Made by a program: the position numbers and the translations under genes
NCBI GenBank assembly: GCA_026545765.1
Contig: CM048844.1
Coordinates: forward strand, 56,020,932 to 56,084,931
Origin: Plantago major
Taxonomy: Eukaryota > Streptophyta > Magnoliopsida > Lamiales > Plantaginaceae
DNA length: 64,000 nt
Direction: 5' to 3'
The notes under the pieces: model-generated
Told to the model about the DNA's origin: nothing
Databases searched by the model: none
Seen by the model: the letters and a program-made list of their open reading frames with translations, nothing else
Part shown: positions 33,593-46,096 of the stretch, piece by piece
Layout: every line of letters begins with the position of its first letter
How positions within the stretch are numbered: the first letter of the stretch is position 1

Positions 33593-34803
33593 ATGACTAA
33601 GGGGAAAGAGTGTACAACTGGACCTCAAGTCGGGGAATGGGAAGAAGGAGAAGAAAACAAGAAGAAATCTGAGTCAAAGTGCGGCTCGAGAGGAAGAAGA
33701 AACATGAAAACTTCCGACCACCACTCGTAATCAATGAACCCTCCTCAAGCCAGTGCTTTGCAAATAGTAGCTGCTTCCCAGAAACCTACTGAAGGAACTA
33801 CAATGATAACAAGGGCCATGGCACAGAAACCTCCAAGGAGTACCAAGGCTCCAAGGAGAAGACAGGTTAAAGGGATTGATGAATCTTCTGAAGAAAAAGA
33901 AGAAGGCCAAATCAAGTCCCTGGGCAATGAAGAAGGCTGTAAAACTCTCACAAGATTTAATCTTGATGATGATGAGGAAGCGATGAAGATGAAGCTCCTC
34001 TTCACGTAAAAAGGAAAATTGAAAACCTAATCGAGCCCATAGTCAAAAGCCCCTAGCAGCTAAAACACCCTCTGGAAATACCAAGTCTATCCAGGGTGGT
34101 TCTTCAAGCAACAACCCCAAAGAGAATTCAAGACAGAGAAGGAACAGACTGAGAGCTGAGCAAAGAAAAAGTCAACTTCCACTCAGGCCAGAAGAAGCCA
34201 AAATAGAGTATGTGAAGAATGACAATGATTCCTCATCTCTGGTGCATCAATCAGAAAAATGGCTATTGGATTCTGGAACTTAAGCATCTACTGGTAAATT
34301 CAATATTTCCAGAACCAATCCATAAACAACTTATGGCATGGAGAAAAGATAAGCCAACCTTGATCAACACCAATCACATTAAAGCCTGGTTGGATTTTGA
34401 AGTTGTCAAGAATCAAGCCATGAGAAAGGACCTCTCTGATGAATGTCCATATGGAAAGCCAGATGATGTGCACAGAATTCTGAATATCACAGGAACAGGC
34501 ACAAGAGCAAGACTCGCTGTGGAACCCTATGAGTCGTTCTATCTAACTGAAGATCAATACAAGGGTGACATCAGATATCTGAGGATTATCTACGAATACT
34601 TCAAGCTTTCAGATATCAGAATAGAGCATGCCTGGAAGTGGGGAAAGTATCTGTGGGTCAAACATTTTGTCAAGAAGAATCATACCAAAACCTACAAAGA
34701 GGTCTATGGATTTGCCAGAGACACTGAGATGCTCGTCAGAACACTTCTCTATGATTATTCTGATGACATCAAAAGTTTTGGAGATAGGAAATTTGCAGAC
34801 TGA
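33593..34803 (+). pseudogene. ORF-C (E3)
   Basis: Second post-pol ORF, starting at an ATG just after the coiled-coil stop. The linker (33734-34009 in one frame) has an acidic then basic composition and carries several indels. The conserved C-terminal domain is open from 34219 to TGA 34801-34803: YWILELKHLLVN, KAWLDFEVV, CPYGKPDDVHRI, YESFY, DIRYLRIIYEYFKLSDIRI and HAWKWGKYLWVKHF. Compared with E1, frameshifts near 34010 and 34235 disable the N-terminal half. Unknown function. Confidence 0.7.
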
Positions 34804-35160
34804 TCCACAGAAATACTGTTGAAGACTTGAAGAGTTGAAGACTAGTCTATTAGGATGTTTACTTGGAGCATGGTTACTCCTGTTGTCCTAATTTACTATG
34901 TATTTTTGCTGACTGAGCTAAACTTGTTTTATGTATTGAAGTTATCTGTAATCTTTCTTTGTAACTTATCTGAAGAACTTACTCTCAGATAGTATTCTAT
35001 AAAATGATAACTTGTCAGCAAAGATCACACCTTGTGATTTGGTTGATGTTTACTTTCTGCACTTAATTGAATGAATTGAAAAATCTTAAGAAATGATTAA
35101 GTGTTGGATTGTTCACTCATCCAGATTTGTAATAGGTCAGATAGTCATCGTTGACTGATC
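34804..35160 (+). other. 3' untranslated region of E3
   Basis: Non-coding, collinear with E1 1674-2091, ending GATAGTCATCGTTGACTGATC just before the polypurine tract. Confidence 0.65.
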
Positions 35161-35173
35161 AAAAAGGGGGAAA
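35161..35173 (+). promoter_or_regulatory. polypurine tract of E3
   Basis: AAAAAGGGGGAAA, two bases before TGTTAGATATT of the 3' LTR (35176). Confidence 0.9.
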
Positions 35174-35175
35174 TT

Positions 35176-36806
35176 TGTTAGATATTTTGTTAGAAATATC
35201 TGTTTAGATTTTGATCAGCAACATGATGACTTATCTTAGTCTCAGAAAGGTGATTAGTACTCTTGGTTCACTTGAACATTGTAAAAGAAAAAACCCACTA
35301 AGTATGATAGTCTAGCTAATCTTGTATAGGATGATAGGTCTCAAAATGTAATTTTTATTTGATGAAGAGAAGACCAAGAAGAAGACATCCAAGCAGAACA
35401 AGTTCAACGACATTGAAGATTTGAAGACTGCGCAAGATTACTGAAACAGTTTTACAGATACCTTGGGCAGATATCTTGAAGACACGAATAGTTTTAAACA
35501 AACTGTGTCACAAGATATATCTGAGAAATAAAAGGTCTATCTGAAAACAAGGAAAGTGTCCACATATATCTATTCTCAGATACCTTGAGCTTTAACGACA
35601 TTTCTGAAAAAGAAATATATACATTGCAAACAAAGTTGTTTCAATAAAAGTGGTATCTGAAGTTAAAGATAAGAACGTGCAAAGAATCAGAGAAATCTGA
35701 TCAAGGTTGTCTCTGATACAAAGCATAGTTCCGTTGGCACTCTGAGACAAAAGTATAGTACAATGCATTAAATGCACGGACGGAGATGTTTGAACAAAAA
35801 AGCGGTAGCTTCAAGAAGAAGACAAACTCACATAAAGATTATACACAGATATCGATAGTTTGAATTTGATTTAAGCCTAACGGATACTATTCAAACGGCA
35901 CTCAAATTCATCTATAAATATCAACACTTAGACTGCTTGAAGAAGACACACTACACAACCTGAAGAACTTACACTGAACACATATCTTAATCTCTCAAGC
36001 AAACTACTTACTCTCAAAGCTTTCTGTTGCGACCAAAGCTCCTGATCTTAAGTAGTACTAAAGTTCTAAGTGTCCTGATCCTAAACAAGCACAGCTATCT
36101 GTGAAAAAGTTGAATTGAAAGATCAAGTATCTGAGATTCATTATCTAGAAAGTTTATCTAAGACTTGGGTCAGTAAAAAGAACAAGATACCATACATTGA
36201 AAAGTGTATTAAGTATACTTGATTCACAGAGCTATCTGATTAACTGAAAAGTTATTAAAGAAGCTCATCTGACAACTCAAACCAAAACCAACACCATCAT
36301 CATGGCGTGAGTATGTGAAGTACTTAGTTTGAGAAACTAAGGAATAACTCAAGGTTATTGAGCACAGGATGTACTTAGCTTATCGGGAAGCTAGGGAATA
36401 GCTCAAAAGGTTTAAAGTACAGTGAAGTACTTCAAGCGAAAGGGAACAACACTCGGGGAACATTTGGTTGGGAACCATTTGTTTAAGGAATCTTAGAATA
36501 GGATTTTGTAAAGGTGACCTCAATTATCTATTCTAGTGAATTCTTTGGAAGACCGAGTGGATTAGTTGGAGGATTTACGCCACCTATACTTACTATTTAC
36601 TTGTTACTTTTACTTTTTTCACATTTACATTTCACACACACACACACTTTTAAATCTCTTCGCCTTATCTATCTTATGTCTTCCAAGTATCGGATATAAG
36701 TATATCTCGATATAGTCGAGAATAGTTTTCGACAAAAGTTTTTAAAAGACTATTCACCCCCCTCCCCCCCCTCTAGTCTTTTACTTTGCCGTTATCTGGA
36801 CCAACA
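35176..36806 (+). repeat. 3' LTR of E3
   Basis: TGTTAGATATT...CCAACA, 1,631 bp, followed by the TSD GAAAC. The first ~1,100 bp are close to the 5' LTR. From about 36300 to 36720 there are many small deletions and rearrangements relative to the 5' LTR, including loss of CCAGATACCAC after GCCACCT. Confidence 0.93.
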
Positions 36807-36811
36807 GAAAC

Positions 36812-38019
36812 CCACGCTCAGATACCTTGGATAAAACTATGTTTCTAGGAAGCAATTTTTCAATAGGTATCTAGAGATGTCAAGGTCTCTGGAAAAGGAT
36901 ATGCAATGCTTCAGAAAGCGTGCATAGTTCCATTGGCACTACAGGACAAAAATAGTACAGTGCAATAAATGCGCAGACAAAGACATCTGAACAAAAGAGG
37001 AAATCTCTGAAAAGAGACAACGTCTTCTGTACTACTATTTACAGATATCAATAGTTTGAATTTCATTGTGCTTAACGGATACTATTCAAATGGCATGATT
37101 TTCAACTATAAATATCAACACTTAGAATGCTTGAAAAAACACCAAGAACTTACACACCAAGAATTTACACACAGAACTTACAACTTATTCAAGCATACAA
37201 GCCTTCAAACTGCTAATTCTCTAAGTAGCACGAAAGTTCTAAGTGTCCTGATCCTTAACAAGCATTGCTATATGTGAAAGAGTTGAATCAAAAGATCAAT
37301 TATGTGAGATTCATTCTCTAGAACATTTAACATAGACTTGGGTCAGTAAAGAACATATCACCACACATTGTGAAGTGTGTTAAGTGATTCTTGTTCTATA
37401 GAGTATTCCTACATAACTGAGAAAGTTATTAAGACTATTCACCTGACAATCTACCTCAACCAACACCACACACAGCGTGGAGTACAGGAAGTACTTAGTT
37501 TGGAAAACTAAGTAACAACTCCAAGGTTACTGAGCACAGGAAGTACCTAGTTTGGAAAACTAAGGAATAGCTCAAAGGTTTCTGAGTACAGGAAGTACTT
37601 GGCTGAGAAAGCTGGAAAATAACTCAAGGGAAACACTTGGTTGGGAACCTAGTATAAAAGGAAATCAAGGGATAGGATTATTGTAAGGAGAACTCAATAT
37701 CTATCTTAGTGAATTTCAAGTCCTAAGAAAGGGTGAGTGGATCAGTTGAAGGATTACGCCACCCTCAGATACCACTATAAAAATCTGTGTTATTTACTTT
37801 GTGCAACTTATTAATTGCTTTATTTACCTTGCTGAGCATTTACACACTTATATCTTGCAAAGCACGTGCACTTATCACATAGAAAGTCTTCCGCTCACGA
37901 AATATAAGTATCAGATATTTTCACACATATCTGAGAAACTGTTTTATCGTCAAAAGTTTTAAAAGACTATTAACCCCCACCCCCCCAGTCTTTTACTTTT
38001 TTGTTATCAGGACCAACAA
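36812..38019 (+). repeat. 5' LTR of E4, second part
   Basis: It resumes the LTR interrupted at 20754 (CCACGCTCAGATACC...) and ends CCAACA at 38014-38019. TATA-like CTATAAATA is at 37106-37114. Three leader hairpin units lie at about 37478-37625. The joined LTR is ~1,595 bp. Confidence 0.9.
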
Positions 38020-38021
38020 GT

Positions 38022-38033
38022 GGTATTAGATCA
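38022..38033 (+). promoter_or_regulatory. primer binding site of E4
   Basis: TGGTATTAGATC, the initiator-Met site with two changes from E3, two bases after the LTR. Confidence 0.85.
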
Positions 38034-38136
38034 GGAGGTTCCCAAGCCTTCTGCACTGAACCTAGATCCCAGATAAGTGCCCACTAACTGCTTTTCACCT
38101 ACACTTGATTTGTTTGCTTAGTGTGTTTGTTGCAGG

Positions 38137-39212
38137 ATGTCTTTAAGTGACGCTGCAGTTCTCAAGTCAGAGAACTATGAGAAATGGAAGAACAACATGA
38201 TGCACCACCTGGAAGCCATCTGTGACGAAATGATCGAAGTTATAAAGAATGGCCCCACAGTCATTCAACAACTTAAGCAAGTCATGGAGGTTTCTAATGG
38301 TCGAGACAAGGACTCCACTGACAAAGAACCCACTGATAAAGATAGTGATGGTTCCTCACAAACAGATGTGTCAACCAGTGGAAGATCTACCGATCGAATT
38401 GTTTATGAGCCAAAACCCAGAGAACTCTGGACATCGGAAGATGCAAAGAGAAATAGGTTGGATGGTCAAGCTCGTAACATCATCATACAGTCAACTCCAG
38501 AGCACATACAGTGTAAACTGTGGGATGCCAAAACGGCGAAAGTGGCCTGGCAACTGATTATAGAAATCTGTACCGGTACTGAGAAAACAAAGGAAAATAA
38601 GTTCGAAGTTTTGAAGCTCAAATTCCAAAACTTCAATCAAGGTCCCTCAGAGACTCTTGAAGAACTAGATTTCCGGTTTACCACACTGATGAGTGAAATG
38701 GCTGCACTTGGAGAAAGTGAGAGATACTCTAACTCTGAAAAGGTTAAGACTATCGTGAGAAGCTTGAACCAAAACTGGGAACATACTCAGTACTTCTATT
38801 TCAACCAAGGAATGTCAAATATCACTCCAGCGGAACTCTTTTCTCACTTATCTACTGTCAACTATGAAACTACTGAGAGAGGACAAATGGTTGCTGATAA
38901 AGTTCACAATGTTGCGTTAGTGACACAAGGTACTTCTAAAAAGAAGGATACCAATGAAGTGACTGAGGAAAATGCTCTTGCTATAATGCAAATGAGAAAA
39001 TATGTCAGTCAGGAGATTGAGAGAAGAAAAGCCAAAGAGAAGCTGAAAAAGCATCTAGGCTCAAACTATCACCAGTACAAAAATATGCAGCTGTCAAGCC
39101 CGCTGAACAAGCCGGCTCAGCAAGCATCTAGTACGTAGGAGGCGGAAATCGGAAGCGATATTTGTATCTATTGTCATAAACCTGGTCATTTAAAAAGGGA
39201 CTGCCCTGGCAT
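38137..39212 (+). pseudogene. gag: Gag (E4), truncated
   Basis: ATG 38137 starts MSLSDAAVLKSENYEKW. The Gag core is intact for 333 codons to a TAG (39136-39138) that replaces the Glu codon of E5. The frame continues through a complete CCHC knuckle (CIYCHKPGHLKRDC) and is cut at about 39212, where the sequence switches to the opposite-strand E5 post-pol gene. Everything 3' of the knuckle is missing. It has a longer Asp/Lys linker (DKDSTDKEPTDKDSD) than the other copies. Confidence 0.9.
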
Positions 39213-40503
39213 TAGGAACTGATTGGTCCATAATCCCTGCGGTTTCTGCAGATAGGGCTTGGTATCTATCACTACTTTCTTTAGCAGCATTGGTAAGTTC
39301 ATCAGCAAGACTTTCGGCAGTAGTTTTAACATTTCTGAAAGTACTTTCTCTTGCTGAGTCTACTTGTTCAGTAGTCGATACCTCTTTTGCAGCATTGATG
39401 AGTTCATCTGCAGCGGCGACAGGTATCTGGGAATCGACAACCACAATGGGTGTGTATTCGGATTTGCCAGCAGACTTCTTTCGTGAAGTTCTGGGCTTTT
39501 TGGTCGCAACCTTTTCCTTAGATACCACTTCAGTCTTTCGCTTCTTGGAACCTTTCTGAGATCCAGTAACCTTTTTCATCAAGTTCCTATACTCATATTT
39601 GTCGAGTAGGTTACTATTGGCTATGTCAGCCTTCTCTCTGAGCTCAATGCCAAGCTTCTCCAGCAAGTAGCATATCTTTAGACCATAGCTCACTGTGGCC
39701 TTTGGCTCAGCAAGTCCCTTAGCGATTTTAGGCTCAAAGCCTTGAATCTTCTTCACAAACTTCATAAAGGCGTACTTTCCCCAATTGAAAGGGTTTTCCA
39801 GCCTTTTGTCTTGTTTTTTCAACAAGAACATCATCATCCAGCGTTCTTGGCTTATTTGGTCAGCACCTCCTTGTAGACCATCAAAGCATTTGTGAAGAAT
39901 GCATGCCAACACATCACAATGAACCAACAGATGTCTGGTTCTGATGTCAGCAAGCTTGAAATCAGTGCGTGTATCTTGTTTATCAGTGTCACACACACCA
40001 CTGTAAAGATCTTTTACACCTTCAAGAAGATCTTCATCCTTGGTGTCTATTTCAAAATCCTTTCCATGATTTTGAAGATCAAACAACTTACAGAAAGTTG
40101 TTAAGTCCAAAAGGATTTCAAAATCCTTTCCTTGGACCTTAGTCTTTACAGATAGTATTGTAGTGCCTTCAGAAACACAGGATATAATCCTGGAGTTGTT
40201 ATAGAAATCTAACACATCCAGTGAAGAAATTCCACTGGGAAGAGCAGATAGAAAACCCTTGATTTGTGGCTTTTCAAGCATGTCAAGAATTAGTTTCCTA
40301 TCGGCTTGGTTTTCAACAGCAGCCGTGAGGTACTCCTCAATCATGGCACCACCCCAAATCATCCTGTGATTTGAAGTCCAATGATCGGGATTAAAGTCTC
40401 CTACCAATCGATTGTTCACTATAACCAACTCTGGTGCTTGCTTTTCAGCAGTACCAGGGGTAGAGGATTGGGATTTCTGGGTAAATGAACACTTAGGAGC
40501 CAT
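39213..40503 (-). pseudogene. post-pol gene exon 1 (E5), truncated
   Basis: ATG at 40503 (MAPKCSFTQKSQSS) opens ~430 codons without a stop, so this is the cleanest exon-1 frame in the window. It includes HCDVLACILHKCFDGLQGG, NPFNWGKYAFMKFVKK, and a Lys/Arg-rich patch (KVATKKPRTSRKKSAGK) that could be a nuclear localisation signal. It ends at VPNA, where the sequence jumps to inverted E4 gag, so exons 2-6 are absent. Confidence 0.85.
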
Positions 40504-41278
40504 CTCTTTATATAGTACAAGTGTTTGAAAGTCTGAAAGAGATTTGGGAGAGAGATTAGTGATTCTTTGCAGAAAAACTAACAAAGATTTGCAGAGGTTG
40601 AAGAATGGTTTTTGCTATTCTTGTGTAAGACAAAATGTTGGATTATGCGAAAGTGATTTCTTTTGCCAAAATCCTACATATATAGCAACGTAATTCTAAC
40701 AAACATATACATACAAATTGGTTTTGTATATACGTATCTGTGAATTGCAGTAAGGCGTGGGTAAAAGTTTGTTCGGCATTAAATGCATAGTGGACCATGT
40801 CGGAATTTCAACAGTTCACTTCTTACAGAGAATTAATCTCCACCGTTAAGATCAATCGCCCATTTTATCAAGGGTCACCATTGCTTCTTCAGCAATGATC
40901 ACAATCAACAATTGTAATTGTGCCCATTTAATGAATTTTGGCTATTAGCTATCTGAGTCACGTTTCTGTGTGAATGAGAATATTGTTTGTATCTGAGTCT
41001 ATCTTATACTTGTTGTCTTTTCAAGTTTTACACAAAGATAAAAATAATACAAATTTCAAGATAGTAGTTGACTGTAGACAGTTGTACTATTCTCTTTTAT
41101 TTTCCCCCTCACTGAGTGATCTAGATATCTGAGTACCCGTCTCAGAAATCATAAAATAGCCATTTTACCATTTATCCTTTGGTTTCTGGATACCCGTTCC
41201 AGATTCCTCTTCTCTGGATATCCGTTCCAGATTCCTTTTCTCTCTCCTTTGATATCTTCTTCAGATATCTGAACTTTT
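40504..41278 (-). other. spacer and hairpin array between pol and the post-pol gene (E5)
   Basis: On the minus strand, after the pol stop, about three hairpin units lie at ~41110-41250. Stems are TCTGGA/TCCAGA (twice, with ACGGRTA loops) and TCTGAG/CTCAGA. The remaining ~600 bases are the non-coding leader of the post-pol gene. Confidence 0.7.
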
Positions 41279-44200
41279 TCAGTTCTTTAGTAGCTCCATT
41301 AGTCCAAGACAATGTCTTAAGACTGAGAATCCACTTTCTTGTAGTGGCTTAGTGAAGATATCTGCAAGTTGGTCTTCAATACCAATCTTGAGTATCTCTA
41401 TATTGCCTTTTTCAACATGGTCGCTGATGAAGTGGTGTCTAACATCAATTTGTTTTGTTCTTGCACGAAACTTAGGATTCTGAGTTATGGCAATAGCACT
41501 TGTGTTGTCATAGAAAATGGGAGTTTTCTCTTCATTGAGCCCATAGTCTCTGTGTTGTTGCTGTATCCACAATATCTGTGAAGCACAACACCCAACAGCA
41601 ATATATTCAGCCTCTGTGGTAGATGTTGCAATTGAATTTTGTTTCTTGCTGAACCAAGATATCAATCTAGCACCAAGAAATTGACAAGTTCCTGAAGTGC
41701 TTTTTCTATCAAGTAATGATCCAGCATAGTCGGCATCTGAATGGCCAACTAAACTCAATCCACTGTATTTTAGATACCACAATCCAACGTCTACAGTACC
41801 TTTTACATACCTCAATATTTTCATAGCGAAGTTGTAGTGTGATTGCATTGGGTTTGTCTGAAATCTAGCACACACTCCAACTGCATATTGAATACCAAGT
41901 CTACTTGCAGTGAGGTACAATAGAGATCCAATCAAATTCCTATACTTGTGTTCTTCAACACTCTTGTCAGATTCATTATAGGTCATTTTGGTTCCAATGC
42001 TCATAGGTATCTTAGCATTCTTTTCAGAAGGCTTTAGATTAAACTTGTTGAGCATGTCCTTTGCATACTTTGTTTGACTAATGAATATTCCATCATTGAG
42101 TTGCTTGACTTGCAGCCCTAGGAAGTAATTTAATTCTCCCATCATGCTCATCTCAAATTTATATTTCATGAGTTCAGCAATGTCTTCACAAAGTTGCTTG
42201 TCTTTAGATCCAAATATAATGTCATCAACATATACTTGAACTAAAAGTAGTTTCCCACCATGGTTCAATGTGAAGAGTGTTTTAACAACATCTCCTTTCT
42301 TGAAACTATTTTCTAGTAGGTATCTGGCCAATGTATCATACCATGCTCTTGGAGCTTGTTTCAGCCCATACAGAGCTTTCTGAAGATTATAGACCATCCT
42401 ACTTTCTGAGGAAACTTCAAAACCTGGTGGTTGCTCAACATAGACTTCCTCAGCAAGTTCACCATTTAGGAATGCACTCTTGACATTCATTTGATAAACT
42501 GTAAAGTCATTATGAGCTGCAAAGGCTAGAAAGACTCTTATTGCATCCAATCTTGCAACTGGTGCATAAGATTCATCAAAATCTAGTCCTTCAGTCTAGG
42601 TGAATCCCTTGGCAACCAACCTATCTTTGTTTCTGGTTATTTCATCAGACTCATTCATTTTGTTTCTGAAAACCCACTAGGTTCCGATGACAGATATTCC
42701 GTCAACAAATGGAACCAGTTTCCAGACTTTGTTTCTCTCAAATTGATCCAACTCTTCTTGCACTGCAGAGATCCAATCTTGATCCTTTAATGCTTCTTCT
42801 ATAGTTTTAGGTTCAATATTTGAGATGAAACATCCATAGAGACAATTGGCATTTTCAGCGATTGCTCTTCTAGTTCTAACTCCTTGGACTATAGGACCAA
42901 TCATATCCTTTCCAGGATGATTTCTTATCTATTTCATAATGGGTTTTGAACTAGTAGGATCAATATCATTTTGATTTGAGTGTGAATCAATATGATCTTG
43001 ACGGGATACTTGTACAGTATCTGAGATATCTGACACATGGAAAATGCCATGGATATCTGACACTTTTGCAGTGTTAGAGATATTTGGAACTTGCATTTCT
43101 GCAATCTCATTTTTAGATACCTTTTCATGATGAAGGTTCTCAGTAACCTGTTCCATTTCTGGAATTCTCATAGGAAATTCTTCATCATGTCTTAGAGTCA
43201 TCTGGTTGTTACTAAGCAATGGTTGCTTTTCATCGTCAAATTCATCCTCTAAGTGAATGACAGAGTTGTTTCCTTTGAGGATTCTTCTTCAGAATCTTTA
43301 ATCATTAGTTCTTTTAACCTATCTGAGAGTTCTTCAATCAAGACGAATCATTTTCCCTTCTTACCTTCTTGTTTCCTTCGTAGAAGACTACATGAACAGA
43401 TTCTTCAATCTTTTGCGTTCTTTTATTGTAGATTCTGTAGGGTTTGCTATTCAGAGAATAACCAAGAAATACTCCTTCATCTGCCTTTGGTTGAAATGTT
43501 CTCAAGTATTCTTTTCCACTGTTAAGAATGAAACATCTGCAACCAAACACCCTTAGATGTTTGATACTAGGGGGTCTACCAATGAAAAGCTCGTAAGGAG
43601 TTTTGTCATGGTGTTTGTTAATCAGACATCTATTTTGAGTCTAGCATGCTGTGTTTACAGCTTCAACCCAATAGATTTCACTTATTTCAGTGTCAGCGAG
43701 CATTGATCTTGCCGCTTCTTTTAGGGTCCTATTTTTCCTTTCAGCAACACCATTTTGTTGTGGTGTTCTTACGGAAGATAGTTGATGTTGTATACCTTTG
43801 CAGGTACAAAACTCTTTTATGTACTGGTTCACAAACTCAGTACCGTGGTCTGTTCTAGTTACGGATACCTTGTCATTTTTCATGACTTCGAGCTTATTCA
43901 GCAAGTTGGGTATCTCAATCCGTGCATCAGATTTGTATTTGAGAAAGACAACCCAAGTGAATCTTGAGTAATCATCAACAACAACCAGACCATACTTCTT
44001 TCCTACATAACTAGTTACAAAGGATTCTAAAAGATCCATATGTAACATTTGTAGTGCCCTTTCACTGGAATGTCTAGTTTTAAACTTGAAAGATGTTTTG
44101 GATTGTTTTCCCATTAGGCTAGCTGAGCATATACAATCTTTTCTATATGCCATATTGGGTAAACCAACCACCAACTCTTTCTTGGCTAGCTTGTTCAGAG

Positions 44201-44657
44201 TTTTGAAATTCAAGTGACTCATTCTTTTATGCCATAGCCAATTTTCTTCAGTGTGGCCAGATTGACTCGCCATGAGACATTCTTCAGTTGTGGCGGATTT
44301 CCAATTAGCAACATAAAGATTTCCTTTACGCCTTGCAACCAAGACTGTCTGCTTTGACTCATTGTCAATCACTTTGCATAGTTTTGACTTGATCTTGACA
44401 GTGTACCCTTTGTCTTCTAGTTAACTCATGCTTAGGAGATTATATTTAAATCCCTTTACATGTAGTACTTCAGAGATTGTAAGGGCTCCAAATTTCAGAT
44501 TGCCAAATCCTATGGTTGGATATTCATCTCCTCCAGCAAACTTGATAATTGGTCCTTCATTGCACTTTCTGTAGTCAATCAGATTTGCTTTGTCTCCTGT
44601 CATATGCTTCCCACATCCACTATCAAAATGCCACTTTGGATTAGTCTTTAGAGTGTT
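41279..44657 (-). pseudogene. pol: Pol: PR-IN-RT-RNase H (E5)
   Basis: Starts AACACTCTAAAG right after the gag codon at 44658, without the 1.2-kb intron-like segment. Protease has the intact DSGCGKHMTGD (about 44620-44585). A TAA near 44420 and frameshifts near 43640, 43340 and 42910 interrupt it. Integrase keeps RTDHGTEFVN and PQQNGVAERKNRT. RT-RNase H is open for 423 codons (42550-41279): YVDDIIFGS, then RNase H residues in [23 protein letters not shown] and LADIFTKPL. Encodes the enzymes for reverse transcription and integration. Confidence 0.92.
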
Positions 44658-45978
44658 CTAATCAGCCATTAGACAAGGTTCAATGTTGGAGATATCTGGA
44701 AAGATTTCTTCAGCCACTCCACACAATTCTTTCTTCTTTTGACCAAAGTCGATCACTTCATGAGAAACACAGCACATTTCTGGAGAAGGCAGTGTAGAAT
44801 CCTCTGAGTCATCATCCTCAGAATCAGACTCAATGTCTAGAGCATCCAGTTGGAGTTGAATCTTTTTCCTTTCTTCAGTAAGCATAGCTCTCTGACTTCT
44901 CTTGAAGTTTCTTCTATCTTTCTTGTCACCTGTCTTTAGTTTGTTGAAGGCAGGGCAATCCTTCTTGAAATGACCAGGTTTCTGATAATAGAAACAGATA
45001 TCGTTTCCGATTTCTGCTTCCTCAGTACTAGATGCTTTTTTAGCCGGCTTGTTCAGCGAGCTTTGCATATTTTTGTATTGGTGATAGTTTGAGCCTAGAT
45101 GTTTTTTCAGCTTCTCTTTGGCTTTTCTTCTCTCTATTTTCCGACAGACATATTTTCTCATTTGCTTTACAGCAAGAGCATCCTCAGTCACCTCCTTGCC
45201 TTCCTTCTTTTCAGAAGTTCCTTGAGCAACTAGAGCAACATTCTCTAACTTTTCAGTTGTTTGTTCTCTTTGAGTTGTCTCATACTCAAAAATGGCAAGG
45301 TGAGAGAAAAGTTCCACTGGATTGATATCTGGCATTCCTTGGTTAAAGTAGAAAAACTTTGTGTGCTCCCAGTTATGATTTAGACTTCTCACAATAGTCT
45401 TAATCTTCTCTGACTGGGTATATCTATTACTTTCACCAAGTGCAGCCATGTCACTCATAAGTGTTGTAAACCGGAAATCTAGTTCTTCAAGAGTCTCTGT
45501 GGGACCTTGTTTAAAGTTTTGGAATTTGAGCTTCAAAACTTCGAACTTATTTTCCTTCGTTTTCTCAGTGCTGACACAGATTTCTTCAGTCTGTTGCCAG
45601 GCCACTTTCGCCGTTTTTGCACCCCACAGTTTACACTGTATGTGCTCTGGAGTAGAACGTATGATGATATTACGAGCCTGACCATCCAGTCGATTTCTCT
45701 TGGCATCTTCCGATGTCCAAAGCTCTCTGGGCATTGGTTTGTAAATAACTTGGTGGCGGTCTCCCAGTTGGTTGTCGACATGCAGAAGACCCATCGCTTT
45801 GTTCTCTGTCTCTACCATTAGAAACCTCCATGACCTGCTTGAGTTGTTGAATGACTATGGGGCCATTATTTATCACATCGATCATTTTGTCACTGATGGC
45901 TTCTAGGTGGAGCATCATGTTGTTCTTCCATTTCTCATAATTCTCTGGCTTGAGAATTGGGGCGTCACTTAAAGACAT
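44658..45978 (-). pseudogene. gag: Gag (E5), ends at a spliced-type junction
   Basis: ATG at 45978. A frameshift near 45785 separates the first ~65 codons from the rest (45818-44658). In the knuckle the second Cys is Tyr (CFYYQKPGHFKKDC). The C-terminal acidic tail ends IEPCLMAD followed by TAG (44660-44658), which occupies the place of the last exon codon GAG of E3. The next base starts the protease exon. The junction therefore matches the E3/E7 splice boundaries, with one base change. Confidence 0.88.
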
Positions 45979-46082
45979 CCTGCAGCAAACACACTAGCCA
46001 AACAAATCAAGTGTAGGTGAAAAGCAGTTAGTGGGCACTTATCTGGGATCTAGGTTCAGTGCAGAAGGCTTGGGAACCTCCT

Positions 46083-46094
46083 GCTCTGATACCA
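46083..46094 (-). promoter_or_regulatory. primer binding site of E5
   Basis: Perfect TGGTATCAGAGC on the minus strand, two bases inside the LTR end. Confidence 0.93.
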
Positions 46095-46096
46095 CT

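Larger units (their letters stand above)
20755..36806 (+). mobile_element. complete 16-kb copia element E3 (Sirevirus-like)
   Basis: Bounded by the perfect 5-bp duplication GAAAC (20750-20754, 36807-36811) and inserted in the E4 5' LTR. Order: LTR (1,670 bp), primer site, gag, intron-like gag extension, PR-IN-RT-RNase H, hairpin array, six-exon post-pol gene, ORF-C, polypurine tract, LTR (1,631 bp). At ~16 kb it is very long for a copia element; the post-pol region accounts for most of the excess. Internal stops, frameshifts and loss of the protease Asp show that it is not autonomous now. Confidence 0.95.
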
